From NCBI GenBank assembly GCA_963383645.1, contig OY726561.1, forward strand, positions 28,314,826-28,378,825: a DNA stretch of 64,000 nt, given 5' to 3'. The stretch comes from Muscardinus avellanarius (lineage: Eukaryota > Chordata > Mammalia > Rodentia > Gliridae). Position 1 is the stretch's first letter; each line of letters begins with the position of its first letter. A program made the translations under genes and the position numbers. The notes beneath the pieces were generated by a model. The model was not told the DNA's origin, made no database searches, and saw only the letters and a list, made by a program, of their open reading frames with translations. Positions 44,479 through 56,271 of this stretch are shown here, piece after piece.

Positions 44479-45375
44479 AAAATTTATATATATTTTTTCT
44501 TCAACATCACTAGCAATTAGGAAAATACCAATCAAAACCACACTGAGATTCCATCTAACTCCAGTTAGAATGGCAATCATCAAGAATATAAACAGTAACA
44601 TTTGCCTGGAGAGCATGTATGGAAATAAATAGTTCTTATACACTGTTGGTAAAATTGTAAACTAGTACAACTATTATGGATGTCAGCTAGGAGTTTCTCA
44701 AAAAACTAGGAAAGGAGTAACAATATTACCCAGTTAAACCGCTTTCTGTTATATTACCAAAATAATTAATATCAGAATAGCATAGTGATACAGGTATATC
44801 CATGATTACGGCAGCACAATTTACAGTTTAACAGATGAATGGATTACAAAACTGTGGAATTTACGCACAATGGAAGTTTACTCAGCATAAAGAGGAACAA
44901 AATTATTTCATTTGCAGGGAAGTGGATGGAACTAGATATTACGTTAAGAGAGATAAGCCAGTCTCAGGAAGTCAAGAGTTGTATGTTTTCTCATACTTGT
45001 AGAATCTAGGGACAAAATAGGAAACAAAAGGTATTTTACTTAATGTAAAAAGAGAGACCAGCAGAGTAGTGGAAGAGGACTGTGGGAAGGCATTAAGGAA
45101 AGGAAAATGTAAGACTAAAGAAGGAAATGGCTCAGACAATACTATGCCTATATGTAATGGCATTTCTAACAATTTCACTAGCATGTGTTGGGGAAGAGGA
45201 AGAGAGAACAGTGCAAGCTGTAGATGGAATTATACCAAGAGCTATGTGCATGTGCTTAAAATATCACATTGAACCCCACCACCATGTATATTGCAATTTC
45301 ACTAATAATAATTATTTTTTAACATGCTGAGGATGTACCTCACATTTAAAATGGTCCTGGGTTTCATCTCTCCAG

Positions 45376-45376
45376 T

Positions 45377-45438
<62 letters not shown>

Positions 45439-45487
45439 GAATGAGAATGAATATGGAGAAGGGAGAGGAGAGGAGAGGAGAGGAGAG
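45376..45487. repeat. (GA)n and (GAGAG)n purine tract
   Basis: About 65 bp of GA repeats are followed by 'aggagaggaga' units. The complementary strand gives a Ser-Leu repeat frame, an artefact. Confidence 0.95.
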
Positions 45488-45687
45488 TATATATAGTTGG
45501 TAATATTTCTTTAAAATCTTCATATTAAAAAATAACCATATGTTTTTATAAAATTTTAAAGTTTAAAATGTTTCCCTTCATGTGCTAAGCTGTGAATTTC
45601 AAAGAATACATGTAATGCTATTCATGGTTGTTTAAATGTGTGTGCATCTACATCAACTAGGAATGGATATTAAAATATATATATGCA

Positions 45688-45766
45688 AGGGCTGAGAACA
45701 TGGCTGACTGGTAAAGTGCTTGCCTAGAATGCACAATATCCTGGGCTTGATCCCAGGCCTCACAAA
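45688..45766 (+). mobile_element. ID-like monomeric SINE
   Basis: 'ggctgagaacatggctgactggtaaagtgcttgcctagaatgcac' and 'ctgggcttgatcccaggcctc' match an ID/tRNA-Ala-derived SINE. Confidence 0.8.
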
Positions 45767-45971
45767 AATATAAATATACATACAGATATATGCATACACA
45801 CACATATATATGTATATATATATACATTAGACAATATTTTATATTATATATAATATTCCATAGAACATACTCCAGCCTAAGGATAAACAATGTTGAAATA
45901 TAAACATAAAATTAATATACACATTCAAAGACAAAATAAATCAAAGAGTTAAAAGCTTAATTCTGGCTTAA

Positions 45972-46295
45972 TTTTTTTTCTAATTTTTATTGGTGCATTG
46001 TAGTCATACATCTTAATGGGATAAAAGACTTGTGGAGATATACATGCATACATCATCCAATTAACCCTTATCTGATCCCCACCCCATTCCTTCCCCATCT
46101 TCCTTCCCAAGCTCAGCTTAGTGACTGACTTTGATATGTTTAAGTACATCATGTGCTTCAGAGAGTTTCCCTCTTCCCCTGTCCCATCCTTTCAGTTATG
46201 TCACCTCATTTGTTCCTCTATAGGATCTCCTTCTTCATCTAGAGTTCCTCCTGTTACCCATTTCTCCCTATCTTTTGCATATTAGGGAATATAAA
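45972..46295 (-). mobile_element. L1 3' UTR, reverse
   Basis: 'tttttattggtgcattgtagtcatacatcttaatggg' is the complement of the local L1 3' end. It is followed by a C-rich tract ('ccccaccccattccttcccc') and 'cttagtgactgactttgatatg'. Confidence 0.85.
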
Positions 46296-46323
46296 TAATG
46301 CAAATAGGAATCTCTAAATTACT

Positions 46324-46325
<2 letters not shown>

Positions 46326-46368
<43 letters not shown>

Positions 46369-46548
46369 CTAGAGATTGAACCAAGAGGCATTATACCTCT
46401 GAATCCCTTTTTTTAAATTTCAAAACAGGATCTCATTAAATTGCAGAAGGCCTTGCTAAATTGTCGAGGCTGGTTTTGAACCTGTGATTCTCCTATCTTA
46501 GCTTCCCAAGTACTAGGTTTACAAGTGTGCACCACCATGTCCAGCAAA
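46326..46548 (-). mobile_element. B1-dID-like SINE, reverse, with (TG)n tail
   Basis: A (TG)n array (46326-46367) joins 'actagagattgaaccaagaggc', the reverse right monomer. The reverse left monomer ends 'gtgcaccaccatgtccagc'. Confidence 0.9.
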
Positions 46549-47079
46549 GTGTTATTTTTCAAAAATTAGTTTTTAATGATAAATTATACAACACTTTTAA
46601 AATAAATAAAGCATTGGATATAATGCATATTCTCTTAAACAGCTCTATGTACTATAGTACACCTTAAAATCTTTTACTTTCTGTTTGACTTTAGCAGGAA
46701 AAGGCTACTTGTAAGACATTTGAGGGAACATCATTTTCCCTAAGGGCATCCCTTATGCTCTTGGATAATGTAGACAATGGTAAGAATGTCAAAAAGAAAG
46801 AGACTTATACTTAGCACTTACATAGAAATTACTATATGCCGACATTGTCTTCAAGATACAGCAAGTATTGCTATATTCTGTTGAGTATTAAATAAATTAT
46901 ACATTAAAATCACGTACTGTATATATGTTTACTTTTCTGAGAAACTACAATAAATGCACAAATAATTTCCCACCTCCATCTCAGGCTATTTTTTTATATG
47001 GGAGAAGTGTAAATCATTTCAAGTAGCCTTGATCAAAACCCTCCAATTTGACTTAGAAAAAGAAATCTAACACTGGATA
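46549..47079. other. AT-rich unique sequence
   Basis: No gene. A faint MIR-like phrase near 46815-46870 ('agcacttacatagaaattactatatgcc') is too short to call. Confidence 0.4.
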
Positions 47080-47545
47080 TGGCCAACAAGACCTACTATG
47101 GTCTTTCCCTATCATGTCAATCTCTCTGGTATTGCTCAAACATGACACACTACTCTCTTTGGAAACCTAACCCTGGCCTTTCACCTGAATGGGATGTTCT
47201 TTCTTAGTCAACTATATAGTAGCACTTTTTTTTTTTCTTTTGCCCTCTTTCAGGTCTCTTCTCAGATATTACCAACTCAAAAATCTTCCCCAAACTGAAA
47301 TAGAGGATGCCTTTCCCCAGCCTCCTACCTCACTTTTGTCTTTACATTATCTGACATTATAAAAAATAATCTAAGTTTTGTATTTCTTTCGTTTTTAGTT
47401 TAATATCTACCCTGCCCCTCTCCCTAATACAACCACTAGAGTATAAGTGGCATGTTTCTGGGTCTGTGTTCACTGTGATAATCCTTACTCATAAAAGAGT
47501 GCTTGGTGCATAGTTAATGTTTAATAAATATTGATTAATTAAATT
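47080..47545 (+). mobile_element. Ancient L2 3' remnant
   Basis: 'tcaggtctcttctcagatattacc', 'ttacattatctgacattat', 'aaccactagagtataagtggcatg' and 'gtgcttggtgcatagttaatgtttaataaatattg' follow the L2 3' end in order. Confidence 0.6.
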
Positions 47546-49155
47546 GGATCATTCTTGCAAACTTTCTCTTCATACTTCAGTCGGGCTAAATCTACCCTAC
47601 TGACATTATTTACTTGGACTCAGGAATAGGTAACCACAAAGCTTATTTTTAAAAGTTTTTTAAAACACATTCTAACTTTGTTAAACTATTATGCAAAGAT
47701 TTAAATTTTGTAAAAAAATATACTATTTTTTACATAAAATTTAAGAAGGCAAGAGTCAAATATACCTATTCATATGGTAGGCTTATCAGTATAATATATA
47801 AATAAATATAAAATATTTAAGTATATTATAAAATAATAGTATATCATATATGTATGAAATAGATAGATGTAACCTATTCATAATACATTACATGGCCATA
47901 TAATCCATGAATACAATGTGTGCAAACCCACACACACACCACAAACATATGCCAAATTTACCAGTTGTTTTAAATTTAACAATGTTTTCTCTTTCTTTTA
48001 TTTTTGACGCTACCATGATGCATACTATTGAATATTTTTGGATAAAAAATGTTATGAACAAAAAGTATTTTAAAGTCAGAAGAGGACATAAATCTGTTTT
48101 AATAAAATAGAAATTTATAAAAATCCTGGTTAGTAATTAAGCCAAAAGCACCTATTTCAAATTATTCCAATGAATTAAAAGTACAGTATTCCAACCATTC
48201 TGCTGCATGTGACATAAGTATATTTTAGAAGAAAATCTATAGCTGTTTTAGATTTTTTATTATAACTAATAAACATATAAGAAGTCCTGGATCAGAAAAA
48301 ACAATCATAAAATATAAAGATTATAATTAAGTGTGTTATATCTAATTTCAATACAGAAAGGGTTGTTATCATACCTATTTCATTCAGTTAAATAGGTAGG
48401 CATGACTAGCAAAAGTGTAAATTCAAATCAATATTATTAGTTTCAGCACCATAGAAACAGAATATAGTAATGTTATTATAATAACACTGAATTTGTAAAT
48501 ATTTGCACCAAAGGGGAAAAGGAAGCTGAATTGGAAACAAAATAATTCTTATTGACTTTTCTCAAAAATAAGACTGCACTGCAGCTTGCCAAATCTAAAA
48601 ATTATTAACTAGAAACACTGAGTTAAAAATACTTTGGCTTCACATTAAAACATAGTTTGAGGCTTAGGAATTCTACTCTCATTTTGTGCCCTGTCCTAAC
48701 ATAGCAGAAAAAGGTCACCAAATACCATATGGTATATTATAATGCAACATTAAATGGCATGCCTTTTAAATAATTGTGACTTACTGTTGTTTCAGAGTTA
48801 TCCATTTACAGGGTCATTTTAATGATAATAACCTAAAAATGAAAAGAAAGAAATCAGGATATAAGCATCTTTAAAAGTTTCCATGAACTGACATAAATCT
48901 AAGTTGTTCCCTTGGCACATATTCTCAAAACAAACAAAGATTATTAAAGCTAAAACATCCTTATCAAAATGCTTATTTGATTAAAATTTCTACCTCAATA
49001 TCTGTAATTGAAACCACATTCCCTATGATAAAAGTAGCCCTCCTTTTAGTTTCCTAAAAGAAAAAATAAAAACTGCACAACAACATCGACAAAGTACTAG
49101 AAACAATCAGTTCAAGTCCTTGTAGCCCTGCTTCCTAAATTTGAAAATCTATAAT
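47546..49155. other. AT-rich unique sequence
   Basis: 1.6 kb without gene or recent repeat. Confidence 0.45.
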
Positions 49156-49158
49156 TCC

Positions 49159-49337
49159 TGCTGAGTGTGGTGGCGCACGCTTGTAATCCCCATGCTTGGG
49201 AGGCAGAGACTGGAGGATCGTGCAGATTCGAAGCCAGCAGCACTGCCTTAAGAGACCCTGTTTCCAAATAAAAATATAAAATGGGTCTGGAAGTGTAGCC
49301 CGGAGGTAGAAGGGCTTCCAGGAACCCCAGTACCAAC
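49159..49337 (+). mobile_element. B1-dID-like SINE, short subfamily, no A-tail
   Basis: 'gctgagtgtggtggcgcacgc' continues to 'ccaggaaccccagtaccaac' and then non-A sequence, so the tail is lost or the copy is 3'-truncated. Confidence 0.9.
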
Positions 49338-50340
49338 AGGCCCAGCCACAATTTTCTATGAAGTCAAATTGTACTGTTGCTGCTGTTATTGTTCAAATTA
49401 CCAAAAAATACTTTAGAAATAAAATACTGGGCTATGGGTAAACATACAAAAATATCATTAATCAATTTAAATAACATATATAAATTTACAAACAGTTCTT
49501 AAATTTCAGGGATTACTAGTAAAATACTATTTCTAAAATACAATTTTAAATGCCAGTGTTGAATACATTATGACAAAAATTCTGATGTCTAATATAATAT
49601 TTATGACATGATTTCAAGTTCTTTAGAAACATTCTGAAAGAAGTAATTTCATGTGTTCTGTTTACAGTTTTTAACCATTGTATTTGCTGTTATAGCCACC
49701 ACAATTACTCATCCATAACAGTAACTAAAAGAGTTTTAAATGAGGTGAAAATTTTGGAGAACATACACTTATTGATGAGGCTTCCTAACTCCTGTTCTCT
49801 CTTAGAAGCTATAAATATTAATAAATGATTGATAGATGAGTCTAGTTTTTCAAACAGGAGAATATTAATGTAGGCAGAAGAAAGAATGTTTTTGTTGACC
49901 TAATTCATTCAAAGTTGGCAATATGTTTGGAAACTAAAACATTAAGGAAGCTTAGCCATTTTTCCAGACCATGAATATGCAGGAAGAAGGAAGCAGAGTT
50001 GAAAATTATTACCCCAAGTTAAAAATTTTCATTTTAAGCTTCTATTGTCTGTTTTGGTTTTAAAAATTACATAACATATAAGTAGTCAATTATGTATGTA
50101 CATAGTATATATTTGTTTAAGCAAATATATAAAATCACATAATTATACATATATGTATATGTTTGTTTAAGGAAAAAATCATTCTTGATTGGTTTAATAG
50201 TGAAATATACTACTTAAATATTGAGATAAACTTGAGTAAACTGTAAAAAATCAAGTATTAATGTATCTGTTTGGTTATGTAAACATCTGGTCAGTTTTGT
50301 TTGTATCCCCAGTGAAACACAAGGGAAAACAAAAATATTT
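49338..50340. other. AT-rich unique sequence
   Basis: No gene or repeat recognised. Confidence 0.4.
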
Positions 50341-50529
50341 GGTGGGGGGCATTAACAGGGATTGAACCAAGGGTTATTCCACCTCCGAGCTACAACACCA
50401 GCCCTATTTTTTATTCTTTATTTTGAAACAGCCTCTCACTAAGTTACAGAGGGCCTCACTAAGTAGTTGAGGATGACCGCAAACCTGCAATCCTCCTGTC
50501 TGGGATTACAAGTGTGGGCCACCACCTCC
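50341..50529 (-). mobile_element. B1-dID-like SINE, reverse
   Basis: Reverse right monomer 'acagggattgaaccaagggttattccacctccgagc' and a shortened left monomer. The middle of the left monomer lacks the 'cagcctccca' part. Confidence 0.85.
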
Positions 50530-50669
50530 TTAATTACCAGCCTCATCTAGGCCACCAACATCTCTCACATGGGCAGCTAAAGTCATTTTGTAAGGGTTTC
50601 TTCAGGTATGTACTGGTAAATATTTATCAAATGTTTATTTTAGAATGATGAATAAATATTTTAATTTTA

Positions 50670-50857
50670 TGCAAAAGAGAAAGAAAAATAGAATGAGGAA
50701 GAAAAAGGTGAGGAAGGAAGAAAGTAGAGGAAAGATAAGTAAAAAAAGTGAGCAATAAATAAAGAAGAAAGATGAAGAGGAAGAAAAATGAGGGAGGGAG
50801 GAAGGAAAGGGAGAAGGAAGGAAGGAAAGAAGAAAGAAAGGAAGGAGGGAAAGAAAT
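50670..50857 (+). repeat. Purine-rich GA/GGAA tract
   Basis: About 190 bp contain almost only A and G, with 'ggaaggaaggaaag'-type units, giving strong strand asymmetry. Confidence 0.9.
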
Positions 50858-51119
50858 TTCTAATTTAGATTATTTGCAGATTCCCATCATGTAAGACTCC
50901 TACCATTTCTAATTTAATGTGACATGCCAACATGGTCCACAAAGAGAGGTGCAGAGTGGCTTGAGGTGAGTTGGGGGTGTGAGCTCTAGCATACGACTGG
51001 TTCTCCCTTCTTTCACCCATACCAGATATTATTATCTTCACCACCACAGAGATATCCAAGACTGATGATGCCACTCCTCTGCCCAGACCCTCCACAGATG
51101 CTCCCCAATCTCAAATATT

Positions 51120-51605
51120 AACCTTAACTTCAAAGTCTACACAAGGATTTCCAGGCTTCCTGCCCTCTTAACTATCGGGGCTCATAACCTGCTCCTCTTA
51201 CCTGACCCCCTTCACTCCAGCCACCTTGACCTCTTGTCTTTAAACATACTGAGAGAGTCTTCATCTGAGAGCATTTGCCCTTCCCGTTCTCTCTGCTTGG
51301 ATTACTCTTCCCCTATTTATATCTTCCACACCCACCTTTACTATCACCCAGACTTTGAATAAATAGCACCTCATCAGGGAATGCTGTCCTGAACATGAGA
51401 CATAAAATGGCATAATGACCTTCATTCTCTAATCCTTCAGCTTGCTTTATGTTCCTTTATAGCACATTTTGCCACCTGACATTTATACATATAAAATGTT
51501 ATTATTATCAATATTTACGAGTTTCTGTCTCCTTAAGGGACACCCTTTGTCTCACAGCCATATCCCAGTTCCTGTCACTGCATCTGTCACATAATAAAGT
51601 AATAA
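51120..51605 (+). mobile_element. Ancient L2 remnant
   Basis: 'catttgcccttcccgttctctctgcttgg', 'tagcacctcatcagggaatgctgtcctgaac', 'gctttatgttcctttatagcacattttgcc' and 'gagtttctgtctccttaaggg' follow the L2 3' region in order. Confidence 0.6.
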
Positions 51606-52164
51606 AATCTTATCGACTGCAGAGACATACAGTATACAAGCAAATAAGCAAAGAAGGTAACTCCAGGTAATGAAAAGTGCCATAAAGCAAATAAAGGAGA
51701 ATGGTGGGTGATCCCATAGCGGGGGGGGGGGGGGGGGCAGGGCAATGGCCAGTGGGTGGTGGACATCTCAAGAAGTGATATTTAAACTTACATCAGAATG
51801 ACAATGTCATTAATATATAAAAATTCATTTCAGGATAACAGAGAAGCATCAGCTTTGTGAGTGATTTTAGGGTTTTACAAAAGAACTCAGTAAAATAAAT
51901 CAATGTTGTATATATTCTCCATAAGCATACATTGGGCCCTAGAACAATGAAATAAAATGATGGCACTTTATTTAAAGGAGAAGGAAAAGGATCAGAAAGG
52001 TTTGCCCCTTCCAATCCCCACTCCAAAGAGGGATAGGGAGGCATGTTTAAAACTTCAAGAAGAAATCCTTTTACTTGTACAGTACTTGACATTTTCAAAG
52101 TTTGCATCTTCAGATGTATTTATTATATTTGTCTGTCACCATAACTTCTGAAAACAAGCAGATT
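51606..52164. other. Unique sequence with an 18-G homopolymer
   Basis: No gene seen. An uninterrupted run of 18 G lies at 51721-51738. The antisense 104-residue frame is a chance frame. Confidence 0.45.
51721..51738 (+). repeat. (G)18 homopolymer
   Basis: Eighteen consecutive G, able to form a G-quadruplex and prone to sequencing-length error. Confidence 0.95.
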
Positions 52165-52260
52165 TTATTGTCCCCATCATCAGGTGAAGAATCACACAAG
52201 TAGTTGAAGTGGGCCTATCACCAGGACTCCTAACACCACCCCTACACTGTGTCCTCAGTG
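52165..52260 (+). mobile_element. MIR remnant
   Basis: 'attttattgtccccatcatcaggtgaagaa..tcacacaagtagttgaagtgggcctatcaccaggactcc' follows the MIR core and 3' part. Confidence 0.5.
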
Positions 52261-52670
52261 GTGAACTTGCTGCTTCCGTGAACACTGGCAAATGACTGCC
52301 CAGGGGTAACCAATCTGCTCTTATGAATGTAGAGCCCCAGGGCAACTTATTCATATTTACCTCACATACACTGGAATTGAAGTTAGTCTCTGAATATGTG
52401 GCAGTAAGGCCAACAGTAGCAGTAACCTTCAAAGATTCCCTAATGTCCCCAAATTAAGTACAGCTGACACCCAAAGTGTCACGGCGTAGTGTGACGGCGA
52501 TGCGAGTTTGCAGCTCTATCTCATAGTGTTAAGTAGTTTTAAGGCCTTTGCTCCCACAGCATTTGCCCGTCACTAAATAGCAACAAAAGCCAAGAGAGGA
52601 GAAGGCTTCATTTGTTCCTCCTCTAATACCTAGCTTCTTCTTCCTTTTGTCTAGATCTGTTGTAATTTAA

Positions 52671-52673
<3 letters not shown>
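52261..52673. other. Unique sequence with a CpG cluster
   Basis: No gene recognised. A local cluster of CpGs lies around 52478-52510 ('gtgtcacggcg', 'gtgtgacggcgatgcgag'). Confidence 0.45.
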
Positions 52674-52726
<53 letters not shown>

Positions 52727-52920
52727 GGGGATAGAACCCAGGGCATTCAACCTCTGAACTATATCTCAAAGGCCTTTTTATTTATTTAAGTTTTATTTTG
52801 AAACAGAGTCTTGCTAGGTTACTGAGGGACTTGCTAAATTTCTAAGGCTTTTCTCTCACCTCTGGTCCTCCTATGTCAATCTCCCAAGTACTGGGGTTAC
52901 AATACCCCTATACCCGACTA
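52674..52920 (-). mobile_element. B1-dID-like SINE, reverse, with (TG)n tail
   Basis: About 24 TG units (52674-52721) pass directly into 'ttactggggatagaacccaggg', the reverse right monomer. A diverged reverse left monomer follows. Confidence 0.88.
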
Positions 52921-53458
52921 ATTTAACCATCTTTTAAGAAGTCTCTTGAAAACCATAAGTTAGCAGTGATTTCAATCAACCCTTCAATGTCTTTTTTTTT
53001 TTTATAATACCACATGTATCCTGCCTGGTATTATAGTTATTTGAGGAATTATTAAGTGTCTTAATCACCAAAATGAATATAAATTAATTTCTTTCTGAAT
53101 CTTCAATTTTGTATTCCTTTTGCAGGGAATCTCCCACATAATGGAGAACCAGTATATATTTGTGGAATTATATACAATTGATTCGATGAAAACAAAAGTA
53201 GCGCTCGGACTAGTGAGTCCAACATCTATGGAAGGGACAAGGAAAAGGATATGGGAGAAATAGAACATAGAATAAAATCAATAGGTGAAATTATTTGAGC
53301 GAATGGAGAAAAGTAGACATAAATGGGAGGTGTTAATTGGATCATCAAGTGGCACAATGAATGCCTCATGCACACTAGCTATTCAGTAATTTTTCTGCTA
53401 CATGAATAAATGAATGAACAAAATGAGGATAAAGAACTGTTGAAACAGAACATTAAAA
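52921..53458. other. Unique sequence
   Basis: No gene or clear repeat. Confidence 0.4.
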
Positions 53459-53468
53459 CTGAGTCCAA

Positions 53469-53710
53469 GCCAGGCGTGGTGGCACATGATTGTAATCCTT
53501 GCATGATTGTAATCCTTGGGAGGCTGAGACAGGAAGATCACACAGGTTCGAAGCCAGCCTCAGCTACTTAGTGAGGCTCTCAGCAACTTAGTGAGACTCT
53601 ATTTCCAAATAAAATATAAAATAGGTCTGGGTGGGAGTATAGCCCGGAGGTAGAAAGTCCCTGGGTTCCACCCCCAGTACCACCAAAAAAAAAAAAAAAA
53701 AAAAAAACAC
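53469..53710 (+). mobile_element. B1-dID-like SINE, long subfamily, with internal duplication
   Basis: It has complete monomers and a 20-plus A tail. The left monomer contains a direct duplication of 'catgattgtaatccttg'. Perfect flanks 'ctgagtccaa' at 53459-53468 and 53711-53720. Confidence 0.93.
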
Positions 53711-53850
53711 CTGAGTCCAAGTGAGCAGACTTCAACAGGAATTGAATTGCTGGTATGGAGTATGCTATTCAAGGGATGAGGGAAAATATCTGGATGTATT
53801 ACCTCCTATATTCTTTTGTTACCAAATATATTCCTAAATAAATAAATTTG

Positions 53851-54165
53851 AAACCGGGTGTGGTGGTGGTGCATGCTTGTAATCCCAGCATTTGGGAGGC
53901 TGAGACAGGAGGATCGCAGTTCAAAGACAGCCTCAACTCCTATTTAGTGAGGCCCTTCGCAACTCAATGAAACCCTGTTTCAAAATAAAGAATCAAAAGT
54001 AGGGCTGAGGGTGTAGCTCAGAGGTAGAATGTCTCTGGGTTTCATTTCCAATACCACAAAATAAAAAATAAAATAAAATAAAAAAGAATAAGTTTAAACT
54101 AAGGCTGGGAGTGTAGCTTGGAGGTAGAATGCTCCTGGGTTCCATTCCCAGTACCACAAGCAATC
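53851..54165 (+). mobile_element. B1-dID-like SINE with a second right monomer
   Basis: A complete dimer (53851 to about 54092) is followed at 54101-54160 by another right monomer ('ggctgggagtgtagcttggagg'..'cccagtaccaca'). This gives a B1-ID-ID arrangement, or a separate truncated copy inserted in the tail. Confidence 0.85.
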
Positions 54166-54166
54166 A

Positions 54167-54170
<4 letters not shown>

Positions 54171-54197
<27 letters not shown>

Positions 54198-54218
54198 GTT
54201 TATTTATTTATTTATTTG
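54171..54218. repeat. (TTTA)n microsatellite
   Basis: About twelve TTTA/TTTG units directly after the SINE tail. Confidence 0.93.
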
Positions 54219-54292
54219 AGGCACAGCACAATTCTGTGAAGAGACAGAAAAAAATATGATTCTACTCATCTATAGATAAGAAACTGAATCAG

Positions 54293-54490
54293 CCCAGTGT
54301 GGCGGCACACCCTTGTAATCCTCGCACTTGGGAGGCAGAGACAGGAGGATCGCGCAGGTTCGAAGCCAGCCCTGCTGGCTTAAGAGACCTTGTTTCCAAG
54401 TAAAAATATATAAAAATAGGTCTGGGAGTGCAGCCCGGAGTTAGAAGGGTTCCATCCCCAGTACCACAAAAAAGAAAAGAAAAGAAAAGG
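54293..54490 (+). mobile_element. B1-dID-like SINE, short young subfamily
   Basis: 'gtggcggcacacccttgtaatcc', 'ggttcgaagccagcc', 'ggcttaagagacc' and right monomer end 'gggttccatccccagtacc'. Flanks 'aactgaatcag' and 'aacagaatcag' differ by one base. Confidence 0.92.
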
Positions 54491-54835
54491 AACAGAATCA
54501 GAAAGATTAAATCTCTAAGTTAAGCTCAGAATCTGGGGCAAAATCAAAACTTTTACTTGAAGTCATCTCTTTGACATCCTTCTGTGACCCACAGGACAGC
54601 GACAAGGGTCTTGAAAGAAATACAGACTCTCAGACTTCACTCATATTCCTGAATGAGAATTTAATGCTAATAACATCCCTAGGTTTCTCTACTTTGAAGT
54701 AATAATGATGTTAACTAAATAGTTGACATGAAAATAGACATAAATCTGTCTGCTTTCAAATATGTGCTATTTATTTGTCACACACTTATACACTGTGTAT
54801 AGCAATGGAATGGCCATTATATAGAAATATTAAAG

Positions 54836-55035
54836 CTGGTCATGGTGGCACACGCTTGTAATGCCAATACTTAGAAGGCTGAGACAGGAAGATCAAAGAT
54901 TCAAAGCCAGCCTCTGCAACTTAGCAAAGCTCTCAGCAACCCAGTGAGACCTTTTTCAAATAAGGAATTAAATTGGGCTAGGAGTGTAGCTTGGAGGTAG
55001 AATGCCAGTGGGTTCAATCCCCAGGGAAAAAAAAG
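54836..55035 (+). mobile_element. B1-dID-like SINE, long subfamily
   Basis: 'gctggtcatggtggcacacgcttgtaatgcc' with a right monomer ending 'gggttcaatccccagg' and a short A-tail. Confidence 0.88.
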
Positions 55036-55249
55036 TAAATGTTATCCTTATTTAATAATATTGAATATTACTTAAGTAATATTATTATATTCTTATATTC
55101 TATAAATATACTTATAAACAATACTAAATATTAGATAACAATTATTTTTGTAAAATATATGTTAATAACTATGAATTAGAAAGGAACATAGTTTAAGGAC
55201 ATGTATATGGCCCTTAAAGAAAAATGTATATAAAGGAATGAGTCTTATT

Positions 55250-55452
55250 TTTTTCTTTTTTTTTTTTTTTTCTTTGGTGGTACGGGGGATGGAACCCTTC
55301 TACCTTCAGGCTACACTCCCAGACATATTTTATATTTTTAAATTTGGAAACAGGGTCTCTTAAGCCAGCGCAGCTGGCTTCGAACCTGCGTGATCCTCCT
55401 GTCTCCGCCTCCCAAGCGCAGGATTACAAGCGTGGGCCACCACCATGGCTGG
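55250..55452 (-). mobile_element. B1-dID-like SINE, short subfamily, reverse
   Basis: A T-run, then reverse right monomer 'ggggatggaacccttctacc' and left monomer with 'ggcttcgaacctgcgtgatc' and 'gcgtgggccaccacc'. Confidence 0.92.
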
Positions 55453-55488
55453 CTTATTTTACATTGTTTAAGGTTCAACCAAAAGCTG

Positions 55489-55701
55489 TGCGTGGTGGCG
55501 CACGCTTGTAATTCCAGTATTCTGGAGGCTGAGACTGGGGAATTGTGGTTCGCGGACAGCCTCAGCTACTTAGTGAGCCCCTCTGCAACTCAATGAGACC
55601 GGGTTTCAAAATAAAGAATAAAAAATAGGGCAGGGGGTGAAACTTGGAGGTCGAATGCCCCTGGGTTCCATCCCAGACCCGAAAAAAAAAAAAAAAAAAA
55701 A
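55489..55701 (+). mobile_element. B1-dID-like SINE, 'ggttcgcggacagcc' subfamily
   Basis: It is complete and shares 'ggttcgcggacagcctcagc' and 'ggaggtcgaatgcccctggg' with the copy at 37192. Together with the previous reverse copy it forms an inverted SINE pair about 35 bp apart. Confidence 0.92.
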
Positions 55702-56232
55702 GTTCAAGCACAGCATTTTTTCAATAGTAGTTGAAAGTTCATAGATGAGTTTCATACTAAATTACTAGTTTTCTAGCTGAGAACTTCTGAATATGTTTTT
55801 AATTTTCCCATTATTATCTATTTATTATTATTTTTCACCTTAGTAAAAATAGAAGCAAAACAGAAGAAATATGAAATAAATAAGAAAAAGGGAAGGGTAG
55901 TAAGGGGAACAGTTACAATGAAAAGTGAAATACTTACAAAAGGGAGAAAATAGTTACAAAAGGCCTGGAAAAAAATAAATTTTTACATAACAATTTTAAA
56001 ACTTAAATGAGTATTCTTCAATGTAAAGTGGAAGGATAATAACTGCTTATCAGTTTAAATTTTTATAAAATCAGAGGTATCTTTATTAATACCTGATGTC
56101 AAATGAGTCATCTGAAAACCTTCTAAAGCTTTTACAAATTTATGCTGGCTTCAGAGTTTTTAGGACAATATCAGTATGTTCAAACAATTTTTCTCAACTA
56201 TAAGAATTATCTTATTCAAAGAGTATCTAATA

Positions 56233-56233
<1 letters not shown>
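55702..56233. other. AT-rich unique sequence
   Basis: No gene or repeat recognised. Confidence 0.4.

Positions 56234-56269
<36 letters not shown>
56234..56269. repeat. (CA)n microsatellite
   Basis: About 18 CA units with no SINE at either end. Confidence 0.97.

Positions 56270-56271
<2 letters not shown>

Larger units (their letters stand above)
42610..45310 (+). mobile_element. Deleted L1 relic hosting two later insertions
   Basis: ORF1-like coiled-coil text (about 43640-43900, 'tagaggagcaaaaaaataccattgg') joins ORF2 text ('gtttctgtgcagcaaaaaaaatta', 'ctgactagacatttctcaaaagaag', 'aagtggatggaactagatat'). Most of ORF2 is missing. It is split by a composite element (42682-43611), a SINE (44015-44212) and an (AT)n array. 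It has many stops and is not coding. Confidence 0.75.
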
